Assembly (NCBI GenBank): GCA_964371655.1
Contig: CAYJOD010000002.1
Coordinates: 123,688 to 187,687, forward strand
Direction of reading: 5' to 3'
DNA from: CAZGSN01 sp964371655
GTDB taxonomy: Bacteria; Desulfobacterota; Binatia; HRBIN30
Length of the DNA stretch: 64,000 bases
The position numbers and the translations under genes are program-made. The notes below the pieces were generated by a model that was not told the origin of the DNA, ran no database searches, and was given only the letters and a program-made list of their open reading frames with translations. Every line of letters begins with the position of its first letter. Positions within the stretch are counted from its first letter, which is position 1. This document shows, piece by piece, positions 1 to 8,212 of this stretch.

Positions 1-195
1 ATGCATCCGTGTTTATCGACATCCATCAGCGGTTCAACTGATGTTTTCGTGTTCAGGAGGATTTGGGGACGTCATTCCGAATCAGGTTTCGAGGGATGAT
101 CCAGGAATCCATTTTCTCCTCTCTGCGTTCCTCTGCGCTCTCTGCGGTGAGTCCTTGCCCTGTCACCGCTTTACGCAACGTTCAGTAAGCGTGGC
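1..195. repeat. Fragments of two palindromic intergenic repeats at the left edge
   Basis: Bases 1-45 match the right arm of the repeat found at 41134-41327 and 46121-46178 (ATCAGCGGTTCAACTG core). Bases 118-155 are like the arm of the 'ctctgcg...ctctgcggtgag' repeat at 62578-62746. No coding potential is recognised here; the region lies downstream of the minus-strand SGNH gene. Confidence 0.6.
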
Positions 196-1470
196 TCACA
201 GGTCCACGAAGGGAGGGAGGCGCTGGAGATACTTCACCACGGCCTCGGCGACAACGCGCGCGCCTGCCTCGGTGAAGTGGCAATCATCAAAGAACATCAA
301 GGTATCTCGGGGCACTTGCCCCGCGAGATCGAGACACGCGAGCTCGCGCTCTCGACAGACGTCAAGCGTCATCTCGTTGTACCGGCGCATCGCCTTGTCG
401 AGCGCGCCCGCAGAATAGTAGACCTGCCCCCGCGTCGCCTGAAAATCGTTTCTTTCCCCCAACCAAAGCAGATCTGTCGCCGCCGCCGACAGGTCGGCGC
501 GCCAGAGTACCGGCTGTGTCATCAGGATCAGTCGGATGCCGCGCTCCGCAGCGAGGTCGGCGAGGGCGATCAGGTTGCTCCTGTACTCGCGGAGGGCTTG
601 CTCTAGATCCGGGAGCCGATCTTCGATGGCGGCTGCGTGCCGCCGGTTCTCCCGCATCTTCGTGAAGAAGTCGAAGCGAATCAGGCCACGCTCCTGCATC
701 AATCCGACGACAGCAGCTCCCGACTTCATTACGAGCTCGTACACCAGCAAGCGCTCGAATATGGATTCGTTCTCTTCGTCGAAGCTGGGCTCTGCGGGGA
801 TGTTGGGGACGATCGAAAAAGCGTGCCGCATCTGGCGGTGCAAGGTCTTGGGATCGGAGAGCGGAGGGGGCGGACTGTGGTGATCGCCGTTGGAGAGCGC
901 GCCGGTGAGATCATTGACACCCACGAGCGCGAGCGCGGTGTCCAGCTTCGGAAGCTGATCGGAAAGGTAGCGGAGATGGAGCAGGTTATCGCGGGTACTG
1001 GCTCCGGACCTGCCCGCATTGCCAATCCAGACCGGACGTCTGTCCGTCGTCGTTGGCAACGCCTGCTGCACAAGCGACGGCCATGTTTCGGCGTCGTCTA
1101 GGTAGAGGCACTCCGTGGTGCTCCCGCCGATGGCGAGGATGCGGTACTCCCCCTCAGGTCGAAGCTCGTCCCCCCGCACCCCTTGCGCGTTGATGGAGAC
1201 TTGCGACGGGCCGCTCACCCCCGGCATCTCCGTCGGATCCGGCCCTCGGGCTCGAATCAATTTCGCCCCCGGCGGCCATACGTAGGCGCGAGTCTGAATG
1301 GGCACGCTCAGGCGGAGGGCGACTTCCGCGATTCCAGTCCCGAGCCCGACCCCGAGGACGATCGCGAATACACGAACGCCGATAGAGCCCCAGCCGTGCT
1401 TGTAGGAGGGAGCCTGAGGCGCGGCCGGGTCAGACAAGCCGACCGCCGCGCAGCAGCGGCTGCTGGTCAC
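196..1470 (-). CDS. Membrane-anchored SGNH/GDSL-family hydrolase
   Basis: A 424-residue protein with one N-terminal membrane segment (about residues 30-52), so the hydrolase domain is probably periplasmic. The SGNH signatures are visible: a GGST block with the candidate nucleophile serine, a GNAGRSG block, a GVND block (the asparagine block) and a C-terminal D-D-C-H in FDDCHFTEAG supplying the Asp-x-x-His pair. Members of this family de-acetylate or acetylate glycans or act as lipases. Next to sugar genes, glycan O-acetyl chemistry is plausible but inferred. The GTG start at 1470 overlaps the end of the upstream PhyH gene by 41 bases; a start closer to the membrane segment cannot be excluded. 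A second SGNH protein lies at 4174-5367. Confidence 0.8.
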   Translation of the reverse strand: MTSSRCCAAVGLSDPAAPQAPSYKHGWGSIGVRVFAIVLGVGLGTGIAEVALRLSVPIQTRAYVWPPGAKLIRARGPDPTEMPGVSGPSQVSINAQGVRGDELRPEGEYRILAIGGSTTECLYLDDAETWPSLVQQALPTTTDRRPVWIGNAGRSGASTRDNLLHLRYLSDQLPKLDTALALVGVNDLTGALSNGDHHSPPPPLSDPKTLHRQMRHAFSIVPNIPAEPSFDEENESIFERLLVYELVMKSGAAVVGLMQERGLIRFDFFTKMRENRRHAAAIEDRLPDLEQALREYRSNLIALADLAAERGIRLILMTQPVLWRADLSAAATDLLWLGERNDFQATRGQVYYSAGALDKAMRRYNEMTLDVCRERELACLDLAGQVPRDTLMFFDDCHFTEAGARVVAEAVVKYLQRLPPFVDL

Positions 1471-2179
1471 CGAACAGCTCGCCGGTCTCGACCAAGCGAA
1501 TCCCCGGTACGTTGAAAGTGATCAGGAAGGCCTCGCGCATCCGATCGCTCAGATTCAGCGGGCTTCCGTGCGGTGTCATCAGGCGATAGATCACCATCTG
1601 CCCCGGGAGCAGCGTGCCGGGAACCACATCGAGCCCGTCGACGGAGCAAGACCACCACTCGAGTCGCTGGTTCCACGTGTGCGGCAGCGCGCTTCCGTGC
1701 GCGCGTGCCGCAAAGTGAAGTGTGCCGTTTTCTGGAGACAATGGTCCGAGGCCGAGGAAACACGAGATCCCCGAGTCCTGCCGATCGATCTCGGCGAATT
1801 TGCCATCCTGGTGAAAAGGGAACTCAGTCCAGGCGTCGACATCGGGGAGTTTCAGGCAACCCTGGCTCCACGTCTGGTCGACATCCGGGCCGATAATCTC
1901 CCTGGCGATCTGCTGGAAGACCGTGTGGCGCTGGAAGCGCTTGATGATCTCGCTGTGTTTGTGCGGCGCCGGCAGAAAGGGGCGCAGACGCTGCTTCTCT
2001 CGGTGCTTGGTGTTGCTCGCCGGGATCTCCTCGATCGAGGCACGGTAGAGCCGAAGGCATTCGGCCCGAACCGGCTCGATCTCGGATGCGGTGAAAAGGA
2101 CGTCGGTGAAGAAGAATCCGCGTTCGTCGAGATCCCGTCGCTGCTGCTCGGTGACCAACCCGCTACGCTGCGCACCCAC
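1430..2179 (-). CDS. Phytanoyl-CoA dioxygenase (PhyH) family oxygenase
   Basis: A 249-residue Fe(II)/2-oxoglutarate oxygenase of the PhyH family. The iron-binding H-x-D is in FHQDGKFAE and the distal histidine in TPHGSPLN. A conserved Q in the WSQG region precedes the H-x-D block as in other PhyH proteins. The frame is open to 2248, but I place the start at GTG 2179 because GGAGG lies 7 bases upstream of it, at 2187-2191 on the minus strand. Substrate is unknown; the family hydroxylates small molecules, acyl chains and amino acids. It is one of four PhyH proteins in the window and overlaps the downstream SGNH gene, so the two are probably co-translated. Confidence 0.88.
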   Translation of the reverse strand: MGAQRSGLVTEQQRRDLDERGFFFTDVLFTASEIEPVRAECLRLYRASIEEIPASNTKHREKQRLRPFLPAPHKHSEIIKRFQRHTVFQQIAREIIGPDVDQTWSQGCLKLPDVDAWTEFPFHQDGKFAEIDRQDSGISCFLGLGPLSPENGTLHFAARAHGSALPHTWNQRLEWWSCSVDGLDVVPGTLLPGQMVIYRLMTPHGSPLNLSDRMREAFLITFNVPGIRLVETGELFGDQQPLLRGGRLV

Positions 2180-2186
2180 GCCGCAA

Positions 2187-2191
2187 CCTCC
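2187..2191 (-). promoter_or_regulatory. Shine-Dalgarno site GGAGG that fixes the PhyH start
   Basis: GGAGG on the minus strand with a 7-base spacer to GTG at 2179. It supports an internal start over the longer open frame. Confidence 0.7.
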
Positions 2192-2287
2192 ATAATCCAA
2201 TGCTTCGCCGGAGGACTCGACGATAACCGCTGCCACCGTGGTCCGCAATAAGGCTGGCGCCTTCCTGCCGCGGTGATCGAGGCTGCA

Positions 2288-3070
2288 TTACAGTTTCAGA
2301 CCGCGCATCCGCATGTACAGCTCGGCCAGCCGGGCGACGGCGACCTTCGGCCCCCTCAGCCACCAGAGGTTGACCGCGATCGAGGTCGTCAACGAGTGTG
2401 CCTGGTGCCACCACATGCTGGGGATGTAGAGCAGGTCCCCCGGCTCGAGCACCGCGCGCAGGAGCGGTGCGCCGCGGAATCGCGGAAATCGTGACAAGTC
2501 CGGCTGCTCCGCGTCGACCGGGCTGTAGTTCGGCACGCCTGAGTACAACGGGTGCCGGTGAACCATCCGCGTGAGGCGGGGTTCGAGGAGCAAGAACTGC
2601 TTACGGCCGCCGATCTGGGCGTACAGGTTTTCGGCCAGATCTCGATGCAGCGGGCCCTTAGTGTCCGCCGCCCCCAGCCAGAATTTCGATCGGGTCCAGC
2701 GCGCTCCGGCAGAGTAAACCGGCTGGCGAATGTCGGCGAATAGCTCGGGGATCAACTCGTGGACGCGTACGACCATGTACAGATCGTGGGGTTTTCCGTC
2801 GGCCACCAGGTCGCAGTAATCAGCGAAACGAATCTGCTCGTAATGCATTCCGCCCTTGGTGTCGTACTGCGACCGGTCCTTGTCACGGATCACGGAGAGC
2901 TGACGGTCCCCGAATTGCCTCTTGAAGTATTCGAGCGACCAAGTCTTCATCGCTGGCCAGTCAGTGATCGCCCCGCGCAGGATCACCGGCCGCGAGGCTC
3001 GCACGAAATCGGAGTCGAACGAGGCAGCCGATGGGGGTGCGATGCGAAGGATGTCCGTCGGCGAGCTCAC
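2288..3070 (-). CDS. Cupin-like (JmjC/cupin_8-type) oxygenase, copy 2
   Basis: A 260-residue protein of the cupin_8/JmjC-like group of Fe(II)/2-oxoglutarate oxygenases. The metal triad is visible as H-R-D in PLHRDLAEN and the distal H in MWWHQAHS, with PGDLLYIP before it; the Lys of GGRKQF is a candidate 2-oxoglutarate ligand. The longer open frame to 3310 runs over the upstream gene. GTG at 3070 has GGAG 6 bases upstream (3077-3080) and starts 16 bases after the upstream stop, so I prefer it. It is a clear paralogue of 3087-3890. The family hydroxylates proteins or small molecules; this target is unknown. Confidence 0.85.
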   Translation of the reverse strand: MSSPTDILRIAPPSAASFDSDFVRASRPVILRGAITDWPAMKTWSLEYFKRQFGDRQLSVIRDKDRSQYDTKGGMHYEQIRFADYCDLVADGKPHDLYMVVRVHELIPELFADIRQPVYSAGARWTRSKFWLGAADTKGPLHRDLAENLYAQIGGRKQFLLLEPRLTRMVHRHPLYSGVPNYSPVDAEQPDLSRFPRFRGAPLLRAVLEPGDLLYIPSMWWHQAHSLTTSIAVNLWWLRGPKVAVARLAELYMRMRGLKL

Positions 3071-3076
3071 GTCGAT

Positions 3077-3080
3077 CTCC
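3077..3080 (-). promoter_or_regulatory. Shine-Dalgarno GGAG fixing the start at 3070
   Basis: GGAG with a 6-base spacer to GTG on the minus strand. It supports a start just after the preceding gene's stop at 3087. Confidence 0.6.
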
Positions 3081-3086
3081 GCTTCC

Positions 3087-3890
3087 TCAACGGCTGAGGC
3101 CCCGCAACCGCTTGAATAGGTCCGTTCCTGCGACCAGGGGCAGCCACGCGCCGCGAGCCCACCAGAAATTCGCCGAGAGGCTGTCGGCGACGGTGCGGAC
3201 GTGGTGCCAGGTCCCACGCGGGATGTAGATGCCGTCACCGGGTGCGAGCTCGGCCTGCTGGATTTGTACGTCGCGGAAGCGCGGGAAGCGCGCGAAGTCA
3301 GGTGCATCAAGGTTGACCTGACACCCGTTCGGCACGCTGGAAAACAGGCTGTTTGGGTAGAGGCGGCCGCTCTCTTTTGGGTCGATTAGAGTGAAGCGCT
3401 TGGCACCGAGCAGCTGCACATGGAAATTGTCGGCGGCGTCGCGGTGCAGCATCGTAACCGTACCCGTGGGCGACAGCCACAGCTTGCGCGACAACCACCG
3501 CGCGCCCGCGCAGTACACCGGGATCGTGACCCGGTCGCGCCACGCCGTCGGCAGCTCGTCGACTCGGGCCATCATGTAGAGGGAGGGGACGCCGCCGCCG
3601 AGCTCCTTGAGTACGTTAGAGAGCGCGCTGGGCTCGGTCGCGACACCGCGCCGCGGATCCGGGGTTACGACGCCGGCCCGCGTGACGTGGGTGGGGACGG
3701 TGAGGTCACGGAACTCCGACTCAAGCTCCGCGAACGACCAGCGCAAGAGCTCCCGCTGCGGGACCAAGCCGCGCAACACGACAGGGCGGCGCGGTCGCCG
3801 GTAGTTCTGCTCGAAGGGTACCGGATCGAGCGGATCAACGCGTGGAATTTCGAGTGGCTGCTTCGGGAATCCTGGGCCCATGAATTTCAC
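3087..3890 (-). CDS. Cupin-like (JmjC/cupin_8-type) oxygenase, copy 1
   Basis: 267 residues, the same family as the next gene downstream. It shows H-R-D in MLHRDAADN, K in GAKRFTLIDP, PGDGIYIPRGTWHH with the distal metal His, and an N-terminal RPVVLRGL segment typical of cupin_8 proteins. Both copies share the order 'ILRG / GARW-S-LW / LHRD / PNG or PNY / FARFPRF / PGD-YIP', so they arose by tandem duplication. The start is GTG 3890 or ATG 3882; neither has a strong ribosome site. It is probably co-transcribed with the copy downstream (16-base gap). Substrate unknown. Confidence 0.85.
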   Translation of the reverse strand: MKFMGPGFPKQPLEIPRVDPLDPVPFEQNYRRPRRPVVLRGLVPQRELLRWSFAELESEFRDLTVPTHVTRAGVVTPDPRRGVATEPSALSNVLKELGGGVPSLYMMARVDELPTAWRDRVTIPVYCAGARWLSRKLWLSPTGTVTMLHRDAADNFHVQLLGAKRFTLIDPKESGRLYPNSLFSSVPNGCQVNLDAPDFARFPRFRDVQIQQAELAPGDGIYIPRGTWHHVRTVADSLSANFWWARGAWLPLVAGTDLFKRLRGLSR

Positions 3891-3950
3891 TATCGCGCTA
3901 CCGCGATGAACTGTACGGTCACCCGGGTTTGCGTGCCTTGCCAGTTACTG

Positions 3951-4130
3951 ACTATTGCAAAAGAAACAACAATTGCACCACAGAGACACAGAGGCCACAG
4001 AGAAGCGACGGAGTATTCAAGCTCAGTTGTTGCCCCCCATTTCTCCGGGTTCCTTCTCGGTGCCTCTGTGGTTGGTCCTCTTCGTCCGTTCCGCGTTCGG
4101 GTTTCTATTACTTATGCATCGCTCAATAAC
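3951..4130. repeat. About 180-bp near-palindromic repeat, family A, copy 1
   Basis: Begins TATTGCAAAAGAAA and ACCACAGAGACACAGAGG; ends with the complementary CCTCTGTGGTTGGT and a TTATGCATCGCTCAATAA tail. Three further copies lie at 44094-44280, 61805-61993 and (inverted, cut by the window end) 63929-64000. It looks like a non-coding, structured element dispersed between operons. Confidence 0.85.
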
Positions 4131-4173
4131 AGACTGAATGCCGCAGCGCCGTCGGCGCGGGATTGACCTCGTG

Positions 4174-5367
4174 TCATGGTTGGCCGGCACTCCCGCCGGC
4201 GTCAACCGCGGTCGTTCCACCCCCAGGTGCCGTGGCAGCGAGAAGCTTGGAAATCACCGGCTCGAGTGTGCGGGCGATGATTTGGTGGGCGGTAGCGTTG
4301 GGGTGGCCATCGTCCGGCACTGACAGTGGAAGCGAAGATATCTGCGTGTACTGGTTGAGCGCGGGTGCGGTATCGACGAGAACAACATCAGATGGCAGGA
4401 AGTCGACAATCTCCTTAGAGACGAGCTCAGCGGGTGCCAATCGCTCCGGTACGTGGAGGAAGACGATTGCCGCGCCCAACGATCGGGACTCGTCAAGAAT
4501 GCGCTCGAGAAGGAAGGTCAGCGATGCGCCACCATGAGCCGCAACGTTGCCTGCGTTGTCCGGATTGAGACTCAGCAGATTACGTCCGAGCATCCACGCC
4601 ATGCCCTGCAAGAACCGAAAAGCCAACACGGGGGCGTCGATCAGCCGATTTTCAGCAATCATACGGTTCAACCGGAGGGCCTCATCGAAGTCGGCGCGAC
4701 TCCCCACCGGATCTACGATCCGCGCTTCATTGGTGGTCCAGTCGACGTAGGGCACCGAAACACATCCAGTCGTCGGCAACGGAGCACAGGGAGAGAGATT
4801 CCGCCGTAGATGGTCCGCAACGAACGTATAAACGATCACCCGCGGCGCGAGATCCCGATTGCGTTCGAGGGATCGCAGGGCGGAGGCGGTGCCAGTGCCG
4901 GGAATTCCGAGGTTGGCGACGCGTACGTGCAGGTTCTCACGGATCAGACCGGAGAATGTGTCGACTTCGTTCACGCCCCAACCGAACGCAAACGAGCATC
5001 CGATCAGCATGACATCTACGGGAGCCGGCGTCTCCATCGATCGAGAAGGCACGCGTGCTCCGCGTGAATCGAGCTGCACACGAAACGGCGCCGGGCGAAC
5101 CAGTTCGGCCGAAACGCGCTTTCGCGTGATCAGTCCGTCATGTGGCTCCCAGTCCCATATTGAGTCCCGGGTCACGCGTACATCCATCGTTGGAGCACGG
5201 GCATGTACGAAGGCCGAAAGCACGACAAAGACGACGGTGATCTGGGCGGCGATAATCACCGTCCACCGCATCATCCGTTTTGCGATCGTCACGGCGGCAG
5301 GAGGCTTCTGCCCGACCCTGACTACAGTGCGGTCCCTCGGAGGATTGGTTTGCGGATCCGTGGACAT
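4174..5367 (-). CDS. Membrane-anchored SGNH/GDSL-like hydrolase or acyltransferase
   Basis: From ATG 5367 the product is about 397 residues, with an N-terminal membrane helix (WTVIIAAQITVVFVVLSAF region) followed by a periplasmic SGNH-like domain. LIGCSFAFGWG supplies the candidate Ser, VANLGIPGTGT the second block, and PDDGHPNATAH the C-terminal Asp/His. G-C-S-F-A-F-G-W-G is common in glycan O-acetyltransferase/esterase proteins (AlgX/AlgJ-like SGNH group). The frame is open upstream to 5508, but that stretch is low-complexity and Arg-rich. Role probably O-acylation or deacylation of an exported glycan (inference). Confidence 0.78.
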   Translation of the reverse strand: MSTDPQTNPPRDRTVVRVGQKPPAAVTIAKRMMRWTVIIAAQITVVFVVLSAFVHARAPTMDVRVTRDSIWDWEPHDGLITRKRVSAELVRPAPFRVQLDSRGARVPSRSMETPAPVDVMLIGCSFAFGWGVNEVDTFSGLIRENLHVRVANLGIPGTGTASALRSLERNRDLAPRVIVYTFVADHLRRNLSPCAPLPTTGCVSVPYVDWTTNEARIVDPVGSRADFDEALRLNRMIAENRLIDAPVLAFRFLQGMAWMLGRNLLSLNPDNAGNVAAHGGASLTFLLERILDESRSLGAAIVFLHVPERLAPAELVSKEIVDFLPSDVVLVDTAPALNQYTQISSLPLSVPDDGHPNATAHQIIARTLEPVISKLLAATAPGGGTTAVDAGGSAGQP

Positions 5368-5574
5368 GGAATTGAGTGGAGAAACGTTCTCAGCGGCGCG
5401 TGGCGGCTTCTTATCGTGCCGTCGCCTGCGCACGCAGCTCAAGAAGCTCGCCGGGGACGATCCTCGCCGAGCAACACCAGAGCGGCCGGTTCTCCCCAGA
5501 ATCGCCAACCATTATAGGTGGTGTGGAATCCCGTCGGCCTGTCCGGTTTACCCGATTCGTACACATCAAGTGCC

Positions 5575-7866
5575 TTACGCCGGCAAGCGGTCGAAGCCCC
5601 GCATTCCGCAGGGAAGCGGCGATGCGCTCAAATGGACAGCGGCGGCCCGGCAAGCCGCGGCGAGGGCGCCCAAGGCGGCTTCCGCTTCATCAAGGGCGTC
5701 GAGGCCGAGGGAAACAAGTGCCACTTCGACTCGAATCGCACAGACACGACGAGCACGTGCGAGAGCGGCGAATTCGGGCAGAGTCGCCAGCGCGCGCGCG
5801 TGCAGCGGTACCCGGATCTCGACACGCACCCCGGCTCGGATCAGGTTCTCGATTCCCGTCATCGCCTGTCGAAACGCGCCGTCGACGCGAGCGATCGCGT
5901 CTGCATCGGCGGGGCGCGTAGCGAATACCTTCACCGACGCGTCGGACAATCCCGCAGCGGCTGCCTCCCTCGCAAACTTCGGGTACGCAAAGCGGCGTCC
6001 GTTCGATGTGACGCCAACCCGGCGTCCGTCTTCGCCGCGAGCACGCGCCACGAGCGACACGAAGTCTGGGTGAAGAGTCGGCTCGCGACCCGCCAGCATC
6101 AGCGGAAGGCCGCGGCTGCGAGCCTCGTCCACGCGCTCGCACAGCGCGTCGCCGTCATCGGGCAGATAGCGATCGCGGTTCTCACAGCCATCGCACGCGT
6201 TGTTGCACGACCCAGCAAAGAAGACCGGTGCGGCGCGCTGCCCGCATGAACCGCCCAGCAGCTCCTCAAAGCGCGTCGAGAGCTTCCCGATTGCGGCATC
6301 GAGCCAACCTGTCGAGTCCTCGGCAGACGGCGCGTTGTCGTGGTCGAAGCGTTCCGCCCACTGGGCGACGGCGATGAGCTGGCTGGTCTCGGTCTCGCCG
6401 CCGAGCGCGCCCCGGAGGCGGCGACACCCCTCGTAGGCAATCGCCGCGCGCGGATCGGCGAATCGCCACGCAATGTCGACGCTGTAACCCTTGGAGCGCG
6501 CGGTCTGCGATGCTTCGGCACCCTCCCAAGCATCGACCACGAGCCCCTCTGACTTTGCGAGCGCATAGATGGGAAGACGCGGATACAGGCGTAGCCGGTT
6601 GCGTGTGATGTCGTGGAAAAAGTCGGAGAGTCCGTGGGCACGCAGTGTTTGACCGGATGTGAGCAGGCTCTCAGGCGAGGTCCAGGGATGAAACAAGATC
6701 AGGCTGTGGCCGCGCTCGCGCGTGAAGCCGAAATGATTTGGATGGGCTCGGACGAGCCCGCGCACTAGGTCCACCGCCGCCAGCAGTACGGCGCGCGTCG
6801 TCCCTTTGTTGTAGCGCTCGAGATCTTCGTCTGAGAACGACTCGAAGCCGACCAGGTAAAGTTCGAGTCGCGTGCTCGTACGCGTGGCGATCGCGACGCT
6901 CTTCGCCAGAGCGTCGCGGTGCTCGACGAGCCAATCGGCGCGCGTCTCGAGCAGCCACGTCACGTCACGCACGCCGCGGCTCTCCGCACGCTCGAGCAAC
7001 ATCGGCAGGTAGCGTAACGGATGCTGATCCGTGAGGACAAAAGTATGTGGCTTGGGCAGGTGCTCGGTCAGATACGAGATCTGGCGGAGCACCGAAGCCA
7101 CGGTTTCCTCGTCGGAGCGTTTGTCGTAGTCCCCCCCCATGGTGCAGAAGGCACACCCCTTGCGCAGCAGCTCGCTGTCTTTCAGGAGCGGCAAGTTGCG
7201 ATATGGCATCGCTTGGCTGACGTCTCGACTGTAGGGACAGCCGCCGTTGCCGAACACCGCATACGGCGATGGCTGGATGGCAAACTCTCCGGCTGCCGCA
7301 ATGACGTCGTGATCAACGACCGGGCGATAATCGAGACGTGACCCGTGGGAGATTTCGGTCAAGGATCGCACGGGCGGCTCGGGCTGCCCATCGCGCACTT
7401 CGGAGAGTCCTGGGATGTCGATCTCGCGGGGCGACGCCAGTCCGGTTGCGAGCCACATGGCGAAGGCGCGGCGCAGCTCGTCGCCCATCTCGCTCGCTTC
7501 CTTGCGGCGCTCGTAGGGACGAAACCCAAGGGTGGCGTCGGCCGCCACGACCCTTCCCATTCCCTCGGGAGGAGGCAGAAGGAGCATTCGGCACGCCGGA
7601 CGGCGCGCCTTCCATTGCGTAAACGGATCGGTGGTGAGGACGCGATCCGTGACTACGAGATCGATCTCCTGCTCGACGAGCCACTCCGCTACCCGCTCCG
7701 AAACCTCCGCATCGAGCTCACGGTGAGTCCCGTCGTAATAGACGCGCAACATCTTCGCTTCGTGCCCCAGCGCGCGGGCGTCGCTGCACAGCAACCCGAG
7801 CAGCACGTCCGAGAAATAGCCGCCCTTGCGCGTGCCGAATGCCGTCACCATGGCGATGCGAAGCAC
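5575..7866 (-). CDS. Double radical SAM protein with N-terminal B12-binding-like region
   Basis: About 763 residues from GTG 7866; the frame is open to 7983. Residues 1-120 form an alpha/beta region like the B12-binding domain of many rSAM proteins, but no DxHxxG cobalamin motif is seen. The middle holds an unusual cluster motif, C210 then C238-x2-C241 (GCAFCTMGG), followed by E-T-R-A-D-W and V-G-F-E-S-F-S-D motifs like those of B12-type rSAM enzymes. The C-terminal third is a second rSAM domain with standard C554-x3-C558-x2-C561 and a GREPTLH motif in place of GGEP. Two rSAM modules in one chain suggest sequential chemistry or one inactive module. Substrate unknown; it lies between an SGNH gene and a membrane-protein operon. 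Confidence 0.8.
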   Translation of the reverse strand: MLRIAMVTAFGTRKGGYFSDVLLGLLCSDARALGHEAKMLRVYYDGTHRELDAEVSERVAEWLVEQEIDLVVTDRVLTTDPFTQWKARRPACRMLLLPPPEGMGRVVAADATLGFRPYERRKEASEMGDELRRAFAMWLATGLASPREIDIPGLSEVRDGQPEPPVRSLTEISHGSRLDYRPVVDHDVIAAAGEFAIQPSPYAVFGNGGCPYSRDVSQAMPYRNLPLLKDSELLRKGCAFCTMGGDYDKRSDEETVASVLRQISYLTEHLPKPHTFVLTDQHPLRYLPMLLERAESRGVRDVTWLLETRADWLVEHRDALAKSVAIATRTSTRLELYLVGFESFSDEDLERYNKGTTRAVLLAAVDLVRGLVRAHPNHFGFTRERGHSLILFHPWTSPESLLTSGQTLRAHGLSDFFHDITRNRLRLYPRLPIYALAKSEGLVVDAWEGAEASQTARSKGYSVDIAWRFADPRAAIAYEGCRRLRGALGGETETSQLIAVAQWAERFDHDNAPSAEDSTGWLDAAIGKLSTRFEELLGGSCGQRAAPVFFAGSCNNACDGCENRDRYLPDDGDALCERVDEARSRGLPLMLAGREPTLHPDFVSLVARARGEDGRRVGVTSNGRRFAYPKFAREAAAAGLSDASVKVFATRPADADAIARVDGAFRQAMTGIENLIRAGVRVEIRVPLHARALATLPEFAALARARRVCAIRVEVALVSLGLDALDEAEAALGALAAACRAAAVHLSASPLPCGMRGFDRLPA

Positions 7867-8212
7867 CCGCGCTGGCTGGGTCTCGCGCGGCGCGGTGCTG
7901 GTTGCTTGAAGCGTCAACACCAGCGCTCCGGCGAAGTAGCTCGGACGCGCCCAGCGCGATCGCCGGCGCTCATGGCTTGCCACGAGCCGGGACCCTGCGT
8001 CTCGCGGTGGGATCGGTAGAGCGGATAGCCGGTACCAGGTGCCAGTTTGTCGTGACGCTTCATCATCGGACGTTTATCTTGCTACTGCGATTCTACCCGG
8101 CGTGAGTATCGCATACCAGCGACACGATCTTGCACACAAGATTATTCGACGGACCACACCACAGCGAGGGCGGAAAGCCCTTCAGACCCATCACCCTCCG
8201 ATCCCCGCGATA

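Noticed and set aside
3951..4130. Insertion sequence
   Set aside because: The element is only about 180 bp and encodes no transposase; at most a miniature non-autonomous element.
4859..6073. 404-codon plus-strand frame
   Set aside because: It is antisense to the SGNH and double-rSAM genes, rich in Arg and Ser, with no motif: a shadow frame.
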